Below are positions 26,536 to 35,168 of a stretch of 64,000 bases of DNA, one piece after another. The DNA is from Bizionia paragorgiae (GTDB lineage Bacteria > Bacteroidota > Bacteroidia > Flavobacteriales > Flavobacteriaceae). A model generated the notes under the pieces. It ran no database searches. It worked only from the letters and a program-made list of their open reading frames with translations, and had not been told where the DNA came from. The stretch's first letter is position 1. Every line of letters starts with the position of its first letter. The stretch lies in assembly GCF_900107625.1 (NCBI RefSeq), contig NZ_FNQK01000004.1, positions 124,001 through 188,000 on the forward strand. Reading direction: 5' to 3'. The position numbers and the translations under genes are program-made.

Positions 26536-27101
26536 TCGTAGGTATTAGGTTTTACATTCTGAAAGATATAGACTTCGGTGGCCCCGAGTCCGTATTTCTT
26601 ATAATCGGCAGCATAGAATTTAACATTGTTATAGCGACCAAAAAGGTATTCCAATTCTAATTTTAGAGTCCCCTCTCCCACACCATGGATAAAAACAACC
26701 TTTTGAATTTTCTTTTTAATAGCAAATTCTAATTTATGACGTGCGGTATCCAGTTGTAAAATCTTTTTGTCATGACTAGTCATACCGCGTTCCGATTTCA
26801 CGAGTTGATGGATATGTAGGTCCACTTCCATGGTGGGTTGATAGCGCTCTTTCGCTTTTACTTTAGGTCCCTGTTTTCTTTTCTCTACAGACTTTTCACG
26901 AATTACCGTATCGAAACTTTGGTTTGAAAACACCTCTTTTTTCAAATCAGCACCACCTTGCTTCACAATTTCCGAGGCTTCAAATTGAAGCTCAAATCCA
27001 TCGCGATCTTCGATAGTTATTGTACTACCACTAACCGTTGTCACTGTTCCCGAAAGATCTTCATCAAGAACAAATACCTTATCCCCTTTTTTAAAACTCA
27101 T
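26532..27101 (-). CDS. Smr-domain protein (MutS2-like C-terminal nuclease fold)
   Basis: The 189-residue protein has an N-terminal small beta domain ('FKKGDKVFVLDEDLSGTVTTVSGSTITIEDRDGFELQFEASEIV'), as in DUF2027 proteins. A C-terminal Smr domain follows: 'MEVDLHIHQLV' (catalytic-type DxH) and 'IQKVVFIHGVGEGTLKLELEYLF' (HGxG loop). The family has endonuclease activity in several members, acting on branched DNA or RNA. Its start overlaps the end of the 66-residue membrane gene by 4 bp, and its stop shares TTAA with the convergent lipoprotein gene. Confidence 0.88.
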   Translation of the reverse strand: MSFKKGDKVFVLDEDLSGTVTTVSGSTITIEDRDGFELQFEASEIVKQGGADLKKEVFSNQSFDTVIREKSVEKRKQGPKVKAKERYQPTMEVDLHIHQLVKSERGMTSHDKKILQLDTARHKLEFAIKKKIQKVVFIHGVGEGTLKLELEYLFGRYNNVKFYAADYKKYGLGATEVYIFQNVKPNTYD

Positions 27102-27298
27102 TCTTCTTCAATATAAGTCGTGGTGTCCTCCTTTTCAGATTTACTAGTAATGGTACTCGATAATCTGTATATTCCAAACATTAAAACAAGTATTCCCAAC
27201 ACTAAAATTAATGTATTTTGTTGCTCTTCCGCATTGGCATAGATAGCAACAGCACCACCTACCACTATTAACAAGTAACTAATTGTGTTCTTCTTCAT
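27098..27298 (-). CDS. Small two-helix membrane protein
   Basis: The 66-residue protein has two hydrophobic segments (about 7-22 and 28-46) joined by 'NAEEQQN', then an acidic tail 'SKSEKEDTTTYIEEE'. I do not recognise a family. Its stop overlaps the Smr start by 4 bp, indicating translational coupling, so both are expressed together. Confidence 0.65.
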   Translation of the reverse strand: MKKNTISYLLIVVGGAVAIYANAEEQQNTLILVLGILVLMFGIYRLSSTITSKSEKEDTTTYIEEE

Positions 27299-27407
27299 CT
27301 TTTAATTTATTACTGCTAATATATTGTTTTCTACATTTAATATTTGTAAAATATAAAATAATTACAGCGCATATAAAATGAATTTATAAAAAAACTATTT
27401 TTATATT

Positions 27408-27415
27408 TACTTTTG
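27408..27415 (+). promoter_or_regulatory. -7 box for the DUF2752 gene
   Basis: TACTTTTG is a full match to TAnnTTTG. The predicted transcription start is about 27420-27421, only about 9 nt ahead of the ATG at 27430, so the leader would be very short. Confidence 0.4.
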
Positions 27416-27429
27416 ATGAAACTCAATTT

Positions 27430-27714
27430 ATGTCGCTCCCAGAAGACTACATGCTACCCTGTCTTAACAAAAAACTCTTAGGTTTTGAGTGCATGGGCTG
27501 TGGCATACAACGCGGGTTATCTCTATTCTTTCAAGGGGAGTTTGTAGCCGCTTTTAAAATGTATCCTGCTATTTATACTTTAATACCGCTAGCACTTCTT
27601 ATTCTTAGTACATTTGTTTTTAAATTTAAATACGCTAATAAAATTATTAATGCCTTAGCCATTGCTTCAGTTTTAATAATTATTATTAGTTTTATCATCA
27701 AGAAAACCAACTAA
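27430..27714 (+). CDS. DUF2752 membrane protein
   Basis: The 94-residue protein has the DUF2752 hallmark 'CLNKKLLGFECMGCGIQRGLSLFFQGEFVAAFKMYPAI' at 11-47 (CxGCGxxR), then two transmembrane helices. The role is unknown. It is followed after 12 bp by the CCC-motif membrane gene, with which it commonly pairs in Flavobacteriia. The start at 27430 is set by the short distance from the -7 box. Confidence 0.88.
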   Translation: MSLPEDYMLPCLNKKLLGFECMGCGIQRGLSLFFQGEFVAAFKMYPAIYTLIPLALLILSTFVFKFKYANKIINALAIASVLIIIISFIIKKTN

Positions 27715-27726
27715 CAACCTTAAAGA

Positions 27727-28056
27727 ATGAAAAAAGAATTAAAACCTACATTAGTTTACGTCCTCTCTGTTATTAGTATTTTATGCTGCTGCTTTGGTGG
27801 CTTAGGTGTTTTACTAGCAGCTCCAGCATTCTATATTGCCAACAAAAAAATTAAAGATGCGCAATTAAACCCGGATGACTATGAAGGAGATATTAATGCG
27901 ATGAATACAGCAAAAATTGTTGCTTTAGTAGCACTTGCTATCAATGTCGTATATTTAATTTACTCGATTTATTTATTATCGACAGGAGAATTTGACAAAG
28001 CTATGGAAGAATTCCAAAGAGGTTTAGAAGAAGCTCAGAACGCACAATACAGCTAA
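27727..28056 (+). CDS. CCC-motif membrane protein (DUF4190-like)
   Basis: The 109-residue protein has helix 1 'YVLSVISILCCCFGGLGVLLAAPAFYIA', carrying the CCC that names this family, and a second helix at about 70-90. It ends in an acidic-amphipathic tail (GEFDKAMEEFQRGLEEAQNAQ). Function unknown. It is second in a two-gene operon with DUF2752, closed by a strong bidirectional terminator. Confidence 0.85.
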   Translation: MKKELKPTLVYVLSVISILCCCFGGLGVLLAAPAFYIANKKIKDAQLNPDDYEGDINAMNTAKIVALVALAINVVYLIYSIYLLSTGEFDKAMEEFQRGLEEAQNAQYS

Positions 28057-28078
28057 TTAGTTAGCAGGTATTTTGCAT

Positions 28079-28118
28079 AAAAAAATGCGACCTATATCTA
28101 AATAGGTCGCATTTTTTT
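28079..28118. terminator. Bidirectional terminator
   Basis: Perfect 17-bp arms (28079-28095 with 28102-28118) have A7/T7 ends. It serves the plus-strand CCC-motif gene and the minus-strand rocD, which end 23 and 19 nt away. Confidence 0.9.
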
Positions 28119-28136
28119 ATTTATAAGGTTTCGAGA

Positions 28137-29381
28137 TTATTTTTCGAAAGTCTTTAGTGTTTTAGTTATAATAGAAACACAGTCTAATAATTGCTCTTCA
28201 GTCATTACTAAAGGTGGTGCAAAACGAATAATATTTCCATGAGTTGGTTTAGCTAACAATCCGTTATCGCGTAATGCTAAACAGATGTTCCAAGCCGTAT
28301 CACTATCTTCAGAATCGTTAATTATAATTGCATTTAATAACCCTTTACCTCTTACTGTAGTTACAATATTTGAAGTCTCGATAAATTTCTGCATTTCAGC
28401 TCTAAACAATTGTCCTAAAGTCTCAGCACGTTCTGCTAAGTTTTCATCTTTAACAACTTCTAAAGCAGCAATCGCTACAGCAGCAGCAATCGGGTTTCCT
28501 CCATAAGTACTACCATGGTTTCCAGGGCGAATTACACCCATAATGTTATCATTAGCTAATACAGCAGATACAGGATAAGCTCCTCCAGATAACGCTTTAC
28601 CTAAGATAAGGATATCAGCTTTTACTTTTTCATGATCTATAGCTAATAGTCTTCCCGTACGCGCGATTCCTGTTTGAACTTCATCGGCAATAAATAAAAC
28701 ATTATGTTTTTCACATAAGGCTTTAGCTTTTGTTAGGTACCCTTCTGACGGTACATAAACACCAGCTTCCCCTTGAATAGGCTCTACTAGAAAACCAGCA
28801 ATATTTTTATTACTTTCTAAAGCCTCTTCTAAAGCTTTAAGGTTATCGTATTCAATTTTTATAAACCCTTTTGTATAGGGTCCGAAATTTTTACGCGCTA
28901 CAGGATCGTTAGAAAACGAGATGATGGTTGTTGTACGTCCGTGAAAGTTATTCTCACACACGATAATTTCCGCTTCATTTTCATCTATTCCTTTTACTTC
29001 GTAAGCCCATTTTCTACAGATTTTTAAAGCTGTTTCCACCGCTTCAGCACCTGTATTCATTGGTAATAATTTATCGAAATTAAATGTTTCTGAGGCAAAT
29101 TTTTCGAATTTACCAAGCATATCGTTATAAAACGCTCTAGACGTTAAACTTAATGTTTGTGCTTGTTTAGTCATAGCATCCACAATTTTTGGATGACAGT
29201 GACCTTGGTTAACTGCAGAATAAGCAGATAAAAAGTCGTAGTACTTTTTGCCTTCAACATCCCAAACGTGTACCCCTTCTCCCTTGCTTAATACAACTGG
29301 TAGTGGGTGATAATTGTGGGCTCCGTATTTGTTTTCTAAGTCTATCGCTTGTTGCGATGTTAATTGTTCTAAAACAGCCAT
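28137..29381 (-). CDS. rocD: Ornithine aminotransferase
   Basis: This class III PLP aminotransferase converts ornithine and 2-oxoglutarate to glutamate semialdehyde and glutamate. The protein is 414 residues. The start '[63 protein letters not shown]' is split family text. The PLP Asp lies in '[14 protein letters not shown]' and the PLP Lys in '[17 protein letters not shown]'. The high match to eukaryote-like RocD favours it over ArgD. No arginine genes are adjacent. It is closed by the shared terminator. Confidence 0.94.
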   Translation of the reverse strand: MAVLEQLTSQQAIDLENKYGAHNYHPLPVVLSKGEGVHVWDVEGKKYYDFLSAYSAVNQGHCHPKIVDAMTKQAQTLSLTSRAFYNDMLGKFEKFASETFNFDKLLPMNTGAEAVETALKICRKWAYEVKGIDENEAEIIVCENNFHGRTTTIISFSNDPVARKNFGPYTKGFIKIEYDNLKALEEALESNKNIAGFLVEPIQGEAGVYVPSEGYLTKAKALCEKHNVLFIADEVQTGIARTGRLLAIDHEKVKADILILGKALSGGAYPVSAVLANDNIMGVIRPGNHGSTYGGNPIAAAVAIAALEVVKDENLAERAETLGQLFRAEMQKFIETSNIVTTVRGKGLLNAIIINDSEDSDTAWNICLALRDNGLLAKPTHGNIIRFAPPLVMTEEQLLDCVSIITKTLKTFEK

Positions 29382-29693
29382 TATAATGGAATTTTAATTT
29401 AAAAAAAAGGTTATTCCTTCTTTGAGAATACGTTTAAATTATCCTCACCGGAGAGAAATCATCCGTGAATGCTGCAAATTACTAAATCTGATTGCCAAAT
29501 CAAATAATTTATAAAACTGTTATCATAATTTTAACGCTCGAAACGCCATTATTTAACATCTTAAAGCACTAATAACAAACGAACTATACTCCCGTACTAA
29601 CAATAAGAAATAAGATAACTTTTAAGAAAAACAGGTATTATCTTGCATTTTTTGGATTGTAATGATTAAATAATATAAAAAGAAAGTATTTTT
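29382..29693. other. Divergent gap between rocD and rlmD
   Basis: I see no gene or hairpin here. The only motif is the TATTTTTG box at 29687-29694 for rlmD. The rocD promoter is not evident. Confidence 0.4.
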
Positions 29694-29694
29694 G
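29687..29694 (+). promoter_or_regulatory. -7 box for rlmD, nearly abutting its start codon
   Basis: TATTTTTG matches TAnnTTTG exactly and ends 5 bp before the ATG at 29700. If it is used, transcription would begin at or next to the start codon. No good -33 box is seen, so the element may be fortuitous. Confidence 0.3.
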
Positions 29695-29699
29695 TGCCT

Positions 29700-31112
29700 A
29701 TGTCAAGAAGAAAAACTAAAAAGCAAATTTTTACTAACGTAGAAGTTTTAGATGCAGCAGCAAAAGGAAAAACGGTAGCAAAAGCACCTGATGGTAAAGT
29801 GATATTTATATCTAATGCCGTACCTGGTGATATTGTAGATGTGCAAACTTTTAAAAAGCGAAAAGCTTTTTTTGAAGGTAAAGCGACTGTTTTTCATAAA
29901 TTAAGCGAAAAACGTACCACCCCAGAATGTGAACATTTTGGAACTTGTGGGGGATGCAAATGGCAAGATATGGCCTATGAGCACCAATTATATTATAAGC
30001 AAAATGAAGTCACCAATAACCTAACCCGTATTGGACATATCGAATTGCCGGAAGTGACTCCTATTTTAGGATCTGCAAAACAGTATTTTTACAGAAATAA
30101 AATGGAGTTTTCATTTAGCGACTCACGATGGTTAACCCTTGAAGAGGTGCAATCGGACCGAGATTTAGGTGATAGAAACGCTTTAGGATTTCATATTCCA
30201 GGGATGTGGGATAAGATATTAGATATTAATAAGTGCCACTTACAAGCCGATCCGTCGAACGCCATTAGAAACAGCGTAAAAGCATTTGCTATAGATCACG
30301 GTTTGGAGTTTTTTAATACGAGAAACCAAACAGGACTATTGCGAACAATGATGATTCGTACCTCGTCTACAGGAGATATTATGATCCTTATTCAGTTTTT
30401 TAAGGAAGATAAAGAAAAGCGTGAGTTATTATTAGATCACCTTGCTGAAACCTTCCCTGAGATTACCTCTTTACAATATGTAATTAACGGTAAAGCAAAC
30501 GATACCATTTACGATCAAGAGGTGATTTGCTATAAAGGACAAGATCATATTTTTGAAGAAATGGAAGGCTTGAAATTTAAGATTAATGCCAAATCATTTT
30601 ACCAAACCAATTCTGATCAAGCTTACGAATTATACAAACTAACGCGTGAATTTGCCGATTTACAAGGCGACGAACTGGTTTACGATTTATATACAGGAAC
30701 AGGGACTATTGCGCAATTTGTTGCTAAAAAAGCTAAAAAAGTTATTGGTGTGGAAGCCGTACCAGATGCGATTACTGCAGCAAAAGAAAACGCACAATTT
30801 AACGGCATTTCTAACGTTGAGTTTTATGTGGGTGATATGAAAAATGTGTTTAACGCCGATTTTATAAATACTCACGGACAGCCGGACGTTATTATTACCG
30901 ACCCTCCAAGAGATGGTATGCATAAAGATGTCGTGCAACAAATTCTTAATATCGCTCCTAAAAAAGTGGTTTATGTAAGTTGTAATAGTGCTACGCAAGC
31001 TAGGGATTTGGAATTAATGGATGCGCAGTATAAAGTAACAAAAACCCAAGCCGTAGATATGTTTCCACAAACACATCACGTTGAAAACATTGTGCTTTTA
31101 GAAAAAAGATAA
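29700..31112 (+). CDS. rlmD: 23S rRNA (uracil-C5)-methyltransferase, RlmD/RumA family
   Basis: This SAM enzyme makes m5U in 23S rRNA. The protein is 470 residues from ATG 29700 (a GTG 6 bp earlier is not preferred). An N-terminal TRAM domain is followed by Fe-S Cys 'CEHFGTCGGCKWQDM' plus a later Cys (NKCHL). The SAM fold shows 'LYTGTGTIAQF', the 'DPPRDGMH' motif and catalytic Cys in 'VYVSCNSAT'. The assignment to RlmD rather than RlmCD or TrmA is by the Fe-S domain and length. It starts a set with the DUF6452 and DUF6048 genes. Confidence 0.92.
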   Translation: MSRRKTKKQIFTNVEVLDAAAKGKTVAKAPDGKVIFISNAVPGDIVDVQTFKKRKAFFEGKATVFHKLSEKRTTPECEHFGTCGGCKWQDMAYEHQLYYKQNEVTNNLTRIGHIELPEVTPILGSAKQYFYRNKMEFSFSDSRWLTLEEVQSDRDLGDRNALGFHIPGMWDKILDINKCHLQADPSNAIRNSVKAFAIDHGLEFFNTRNQTGLLRTMMIRTSSTGDIMILIQFFKEDKEKRELLLDHLAETFPEITSLQYVINGKANDTIYDQEVICYKGQDHIFEEMEGLKFKINAKSFYQTNSDQAYELYKLTREFADLQGDELVYDLYTGTGTIAQFVAKKAKKVIGVEAVPDAITAAKENAQFNGISNVEFYVGDMKNVFNADFINTHGQPDVIITDPPRDGMHKDVVQQILNIAPKKVVYVSCNSATQARDLELMDAQYKVTKTQAVDMFPQTHHVENIVLLEKR

Positions 31113-31143
31113 TTTATAATTAATAGCAGAAAATCTGAGTCTT

Positions 31144-31686
31144 TTGAGAAAAATAACAGCCTTACTTCTACTCGTTTTAACCCTTACATTAAGTTGTGAG
31201 CGCGACGATATTTGCTCTGGAGAAACGCCAACCACGCCGCGATTAATTATCTCTTTTTTAGATTTAACAACGATAAACTTAGAAAACCCTAAAAACGTCA
31301 ATTTTTTTAGGGTAGAAACGGTCGATGACTTGCGTGTGTTAGATGTTTATAATGGTACAGCCGCTGCCGACAGCGTTATACTGCCACTAAAAACGACCGA
31401 CTCGATAACCCAATACCGTATGTATAAGGACTATGCCATTTCTAATAATGGCACTCCAAACGACCCGTCGGATGATTTTATTACTGGGAATCCAGATGTT
31501 ATTACTATAGAATACGCTACCGAAGACGTTTACGTTTCTAAAGCTTGTGGTTATAAGTCTATTTTTAAAAACATAACAATAACGGTTGAAGATGATGGTG
31601 ATAACTGGATCGAAGTCATACAATCGGTAAACGATAATCAAACTATAGAAAATGAAGATACCCCACACTTTAACATATTTCATTAG
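31144..31686 (+). CDS. DUF6452 lipoprotein
   Basis: The 180-residue lipoprotein opens MRKITALLLLVLTLTLSC (lipobox Cys18) from a TTG start; no ATG lies in a suitable place. 'CERDDICSGETPTTPRLIISFLD' and 'SKACGYKSIFKNITITVEDDGDNWI' match DUF6452, paired in Flavobacteriia with DUF6048. It is 31 bp after rlmD and overlaps the next gene by 35 bp. Function unknown; probably outer-membrane associated with its partner. Confidence 0.85.
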   Translation: MRKITALLLLVLTLTLSCERDDICSGETPTTPRLIISFLDLTTINLENPKNVNFFRVETVDDLRVLDVYNGTAAADSVILPLKTTDSITQYRMYKDYAISNNGTPNDPSDDFITGNPDVITIEYATEDVYVSKACGYKSIFKNITITVEDDGDNWIEVIQSVNDNQTIENEDTPHFNIFH

Positions 31687-32383
31687 TACAGTAGTCTTAC
31701 TGTTGTTTTGTGTTACTGTAAATGCGCAAGATCAAAATACGCCTGAAAATACACCTAGCGATTCGCTGGTTGTAAAACAAAAGTATGGCTTACGATTAGG
31801 TGGAGATATTAGTAAGCTAGTACGTTCTTTTTTAGATGAGGAGTATACAGGTTTTGAAATTAATGGGGACTACCGATTAACAAAAAATTGGTATGTTGCT
31901 GGTGAGTTGGGTACCGAAGAAAAAACAAGTAGTAACGACTTTTTAAGCACGACGGCAAACGGTAGTTATTTTAAGGCCGGGTTTGATTATAATATGTATG
32001 AGAACTGGCTAGATATGGAAAACATGATTTACAGTGGTTTCCGAGTGGGCGCTAGTACTTTTTCTCAACAACGCAATAGCTACACGGTATATAGTACAAA
32101 TCAGTTTTGGGCCCCACAATTCACTTCTAACGAAGTGGAGAAGTTTAGCGGCCTTACAGCTATTTGGGCCGAACTGATAATGGGAATAAAGGCCGAGGTC
32201 TTAACCAATTTATTTGTAGGCATTCAAGCGCAATTAAAATTTTCGATTTCTGAAGATACCCCAGAAAATTTTGGTAATAATTATATTCCAGGTTTTGGAA
32301 AGACTTATGATGGTAGTAAAATTGGTGCTGGTTATGGGTATACTGTTTCTTACCTGATTCCTATTTTTAAGAAAAACAAGTAA
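31652..32383 (+). CDS. DUF6048 outer-membrane protein
   Basis: The 243-residue protein has a signal peptide (to VTVNAQ) and a mature domain of alternating amphipathic strands. It starts 'KYGLRLGGDISKLVRSFLDEEYTGFEINGDYRLTKNWYVAGELG' and ends 'YGYTVSYLIPIFKKN', the shape of a small outer-membrane beta barrel of family DUF6048. The start lies inside the DUF6452 gene, giving a 35-bp overlap in another frame. The pair probably forms one envelope complex; the task is unknown. Confidence 0.85.
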   Translation: MKIPHTLTYFISTVVLLLFCVTVNAQDQNTPENTPSDSLVVKQKYGLRLGGDISKLVRSFLDEEYTGFEINGDYRLTKNWYVAGELGTEEKTSSNDFLSTTANGSYFKAGFDYNMYENWLDMENMIYSGFRVGASTFSQQRNSYTVYSTNQFWAPQFTSNEVEKFSGLTAIWAELIMGIKAEVLTNLFVGIQAQLKFSISEDTPENFGNNYIPGFGKTYDGSKIGAGYGYTVSYLIPIFKKNK

Positions 32384-32388
32384 CCCTC

Positions 32389-33456
32389 TTATAAAAAGCG
32401 CTTTACAAGACTCTGCTCTACCCGCTTTAGCACTTCTGAAGCGACATACACAATAATCAGAAAAACCAGAGCAAAGACATAGATAAAGACATCCGATTCG
32501 TATTTATTAATCTGATATACCCACGGACTTCTCAAAAAGCCATTTAAAGCAAACATATACATAGCCAACCCTCCAGTGTATACTATAAAGGCATACATCT
32601 TACCTTGTGATAGTCGCGAAAGTTTTAAGAGTAAAGGCACAATTATAAGAATAAAGGCGAGCTGAGAAAAATTCCAAAAGAACTCAAAATACTGCCCCAA
32701 AATAAAAATTACTATAAGGGGTAAAACCATAGCTTTATACCTGAAATTGTAAGTTTTATCTTTGTTATACGCTAAAAGCATTCCAAATACAAACACCGGT
32801 AAGTTGCCTAAAAAATTATAGTATAGACTTAATTTTTGTGCTACAAAAAAATCATTGGTCGTTATAATAATCACGTACGACAGCAGCATTACTGCGACGA
32901 GTCCGTAACGATAACGATGATGGAGTTTCACTAAAAAGAAAAAGCAGACATACAACTGAATAATCATAGCATAAAACCAATACGGTCCGCTAACCACGAA
33001 AATTTTCCCTGGAATCCAATTCGCTAGTAAGGTATAACGCAACAGCAAATCTGTAATCGTTTGCATAGAAAAATCGCGTCCAAAAATAACATAGGTATAA
33101 ACCAGTAAGCCTAAAATCGCTAAGGTAAAAACGGGATATAATTTTAAGATCCGTTTTTTCATAAATGGCACAAGGCTTAACTGTTTATGACCATACGCCA
33201 CCGTTAAACCGTAGCCACTACAAAATATAAACAGTTGCACACCGTAATGTCCGAAATAAGAAAACAGGTGTTTAATAACATTGCCAAAGTCTAAAGTCAT
33301 AGCAGACAAGAAGGTGTTATATACCTCTCGAGAGTAGCTGAACTCATTTTCTCCTATCATAGGTTTTACCCAATGCAAAAAATTATGACATACAATAAGT
33401 AAAATACCAATGCCTTTAAGATACAAGGTTTCGGTTTTTGATATTTTATTAATCAT
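32389..33456 (-). CDS. Acyltransferase family 3 membrane protein
   Basis: The 355-residue protein has about ten transmembrane segments and opens 'ETLYLKGIGILLIVCHNFLHWV' (the usual R/K-x-x-x-x-x-H region of acyltransferase-3 proteins, with His20-21 area) and 'LFIFCSGYGLTVAYG'. Members transfer acyl groups, mostly acetyl, to extracellular sugars. It is 63 bp downstream of a phosphoethanolamine transferase on the same strand, which suggests a shared role in modifying lipid A or surface glycans. Confidence 0.82.
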   Translation of the reverse strand: MINKISKTETLYLKGIGILLIVCHNFLHWVKPMIGENEFSYSREVYNTFLSAMTLDFGNVIKHLFSYFGHYGVQLFIFCSGYGLTVAYGHKQLSLVPFMKKRILKLYPVFTLAILGLLVYTYVIFGRDFSMQTITDLLLRYTLLANWIPGKIFVVSGPYWFYAMIIQLYVCFFFLVKLHHRYRYGLVAVMLLSYVIIITTNDFFVAQKLSLYYNFLGNLPVFVFGMLLAYNKDKTYNFRYKAMVLPLIVIFILGQYFEFFWNFSQLAFILIIVPLLLKLSRLSQGKMYAFIVYTGGLAMYMFALNGFLRSPWVYQINKYESDVFIYVFALVFLIIVYVASEVLKRVEQSLVKRFL

Positions 33457-33519
33457 TGTTTTTGTATTTATGCGCTCTAAAGTACAGTAATTTATTTGGA
33501 ATTATAAAGGGTAGCCTAT

Positions 33520-35157
33520 TTACAATTCATCATAAAACCTACCGTGGCGCAATTGGCGTCTTTTCACTTTAAAATCACTACTAAATATACTTTTAGTACT
33601 ATCGACACCCTTGGCACTAACTTGAATTAAATCGGAAAAACTATGAGTAAAATCTTCTAATGCATAGGGTTTACTCGAGTTTCTAGAAGTCGCTTCTATA
33701 TGTTGTGGATGCTTTTTTTTATACGCTTCCGAAAACCAGGCTATAAAAGGAACATCGTGCATTGGTCGCGTTGCTTTACTACCGTGATGCCCTATAAAAT
33801 CGATGGTATCAAAGACTTCATCACCATGGTCTGAAAAATAAACCACAAAACTAGGTTGATCTGCAGTTCTAACTGTTTCTATAATCTCGCGTACAACATA
33901 ATCATTATAACGCACGGCATTATCGTATTCGTTTACCTTTAATTCGGAATAGGCGGTTTTATACTTTGTCCGTTCGTTGACACCCGAAAAATAATTAAAT
34001 GTTTCTGGATAGCGTTTTTTATACAAACGGTGCGTGCCTATTAAATGCAAGAAAATAAGTTTTCTCTCGCCAGGCCTTTGAAGTGCCTTTTTAAGCTCTG
34101 GGAGTACATTCTCATCATAGATAGCATAATTATAGCTATCGGTAGCCAAAAACTGAGTCTGCTGTGCTGCACTACCAATTATTGTTGGTATACTCTCGGT
34201 AAACCCAACAGGTTCTTGATTAGATATCCAATGGGTAGTAAACCCCGCTGCGTTTGCCAACTGCACAACCGAAAAGTTAGTCTCATGTTGTGGCGTTTCA
34301 AAACTATTTAAGGTTAGGTTTTTCTCCAAAGAGCGAATCGTCATAACATGTGGGGAGATGGCATCTTCAAAAATAAAAAGCTCGTCTTTTATTTCTTTAA
34401 GTAACGGATTGGTGGGACGGTTATAACCATAGAGTTCCATATGCCAACGTGAAGTGGCCTCTCCTATAATAACGACACCTATTTTTGGTAGTGTATCTTG
34501 CCTGGTAATAGATACATTTTCTGAGGTCGTTTGTGCGAGATCTGATTGTACATTTTTCTTTGCTTCCGCATATTCCTTATAAGATTTTGATACGGTAAAT
34601 ACCAAACTATGATCTTTAAAAGAGCGGTTTAAAAAGTAGACACACAACAGCATCAATACCAATATAGCACTTCTAAAACCAGTAGAATTATGGTCAAGCT
34701 TGAAAACGGATATAGCCTTATTTTTAAAAACCAGATAGGCACTAGCTATTAGTATAGGAATAAGAAAAAGAAGGCTAATTACTACGACCTCGCCATTGAC
34801 ATAACCCGCTAAAAATTCTGAAGCTTCATTTTTGTTTGTTTCAAAGAGCACAAATAAAGAAGACCCGCTAATTTTTACACCAAAAACGGCATAAAAAATC
34901 AGTTTTATACTCGCAAAAAACCCGAGAATACCCAGTAATATTACGAAAGTCCATTTTTTTAGCCTAGGGGACTCAATCAATAAAACGGCTCCTATACTTA
35001 TAGAAGTGAATAAAAACAGGGTCCCCAGCTCTTTGTAATAATCGGCTTTTAAAGGAATAACTAGCGCCCCAATAATAACAAACAACACCAAGGGATAGCC
35101 CAATACTAGCGCGCTACGGACTATTGGTGGAAGGTGTGATTTAAGACGCTTAAGCAT
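33520..35157 (-). CDS. Phosphoethanolamine transferase (EptA/sulfatase superfamily)
   Basis: The 545-residue enzyme has about five N-terminal transmembrane helices (to about 180) and a periplasmic sulfatase-fold domain. The nucleophile Thr235 lies in 'IIGEATSRWHMELYGYNRPTNP', and metal ligands lie in 'VYFSDHGDEVFD' and 'GHHGSKATRP'. The family moves phosphoethanolamine from PE to lipid A or other glycans, often reducing polymyxin binding. It is 11 bp after the THUMP methyltransferase gene and ahead of an acyltransferase-3 gene. Confidence 0.9.
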   Translation of the reverse strand: MLKRLKSHLPPIVRSALVLGYPLVLFVIIGALVIPLKADYYKELGTLFLFTSISIGAVLLIESPRLKKWTFVILLGILGFFASIKLIFYAVFGVKISGSSLFVLFETNKNEASEFLAGYVNGEVVVISLLFLIPILIASAYLVFKNKAISVFKLDHNSTGFRSAILVLMLLCVYFLNRSFKDHSLVFTVSKSYKEYAEAKKNVQSDLAQTTSENVSITRQDTLPKIGVVIIGEATSRWHMELYGYNRPTNPLLKEIKDELFIFEDAISPHVMTIRSLEKNLTLNSFETPQHETNFSVVQLANAAGFTTHWISNQEPVGFTESIPTIIGSAAQQTQFLATDSYNYAIYDENVLPELKKALQRPGERKLIFLHLIGTHRLYKKRYPETFNYFSGVNERTKYKTAYSELKVNEYDNAVRYNDYVVREIIETVRTADQPSFVVYFSDHGDEVFDTIDFIGHHGSKATRPMHDVPFIAWFSEAYKKKHPQHIEATSRNSSKPYALEDFTHSFSDLIQVSAKGVDSTKSIFSSDFKVKRRQLRHGRFYDEL

Positions 35158-35168
35158 AGAAAAAACCT

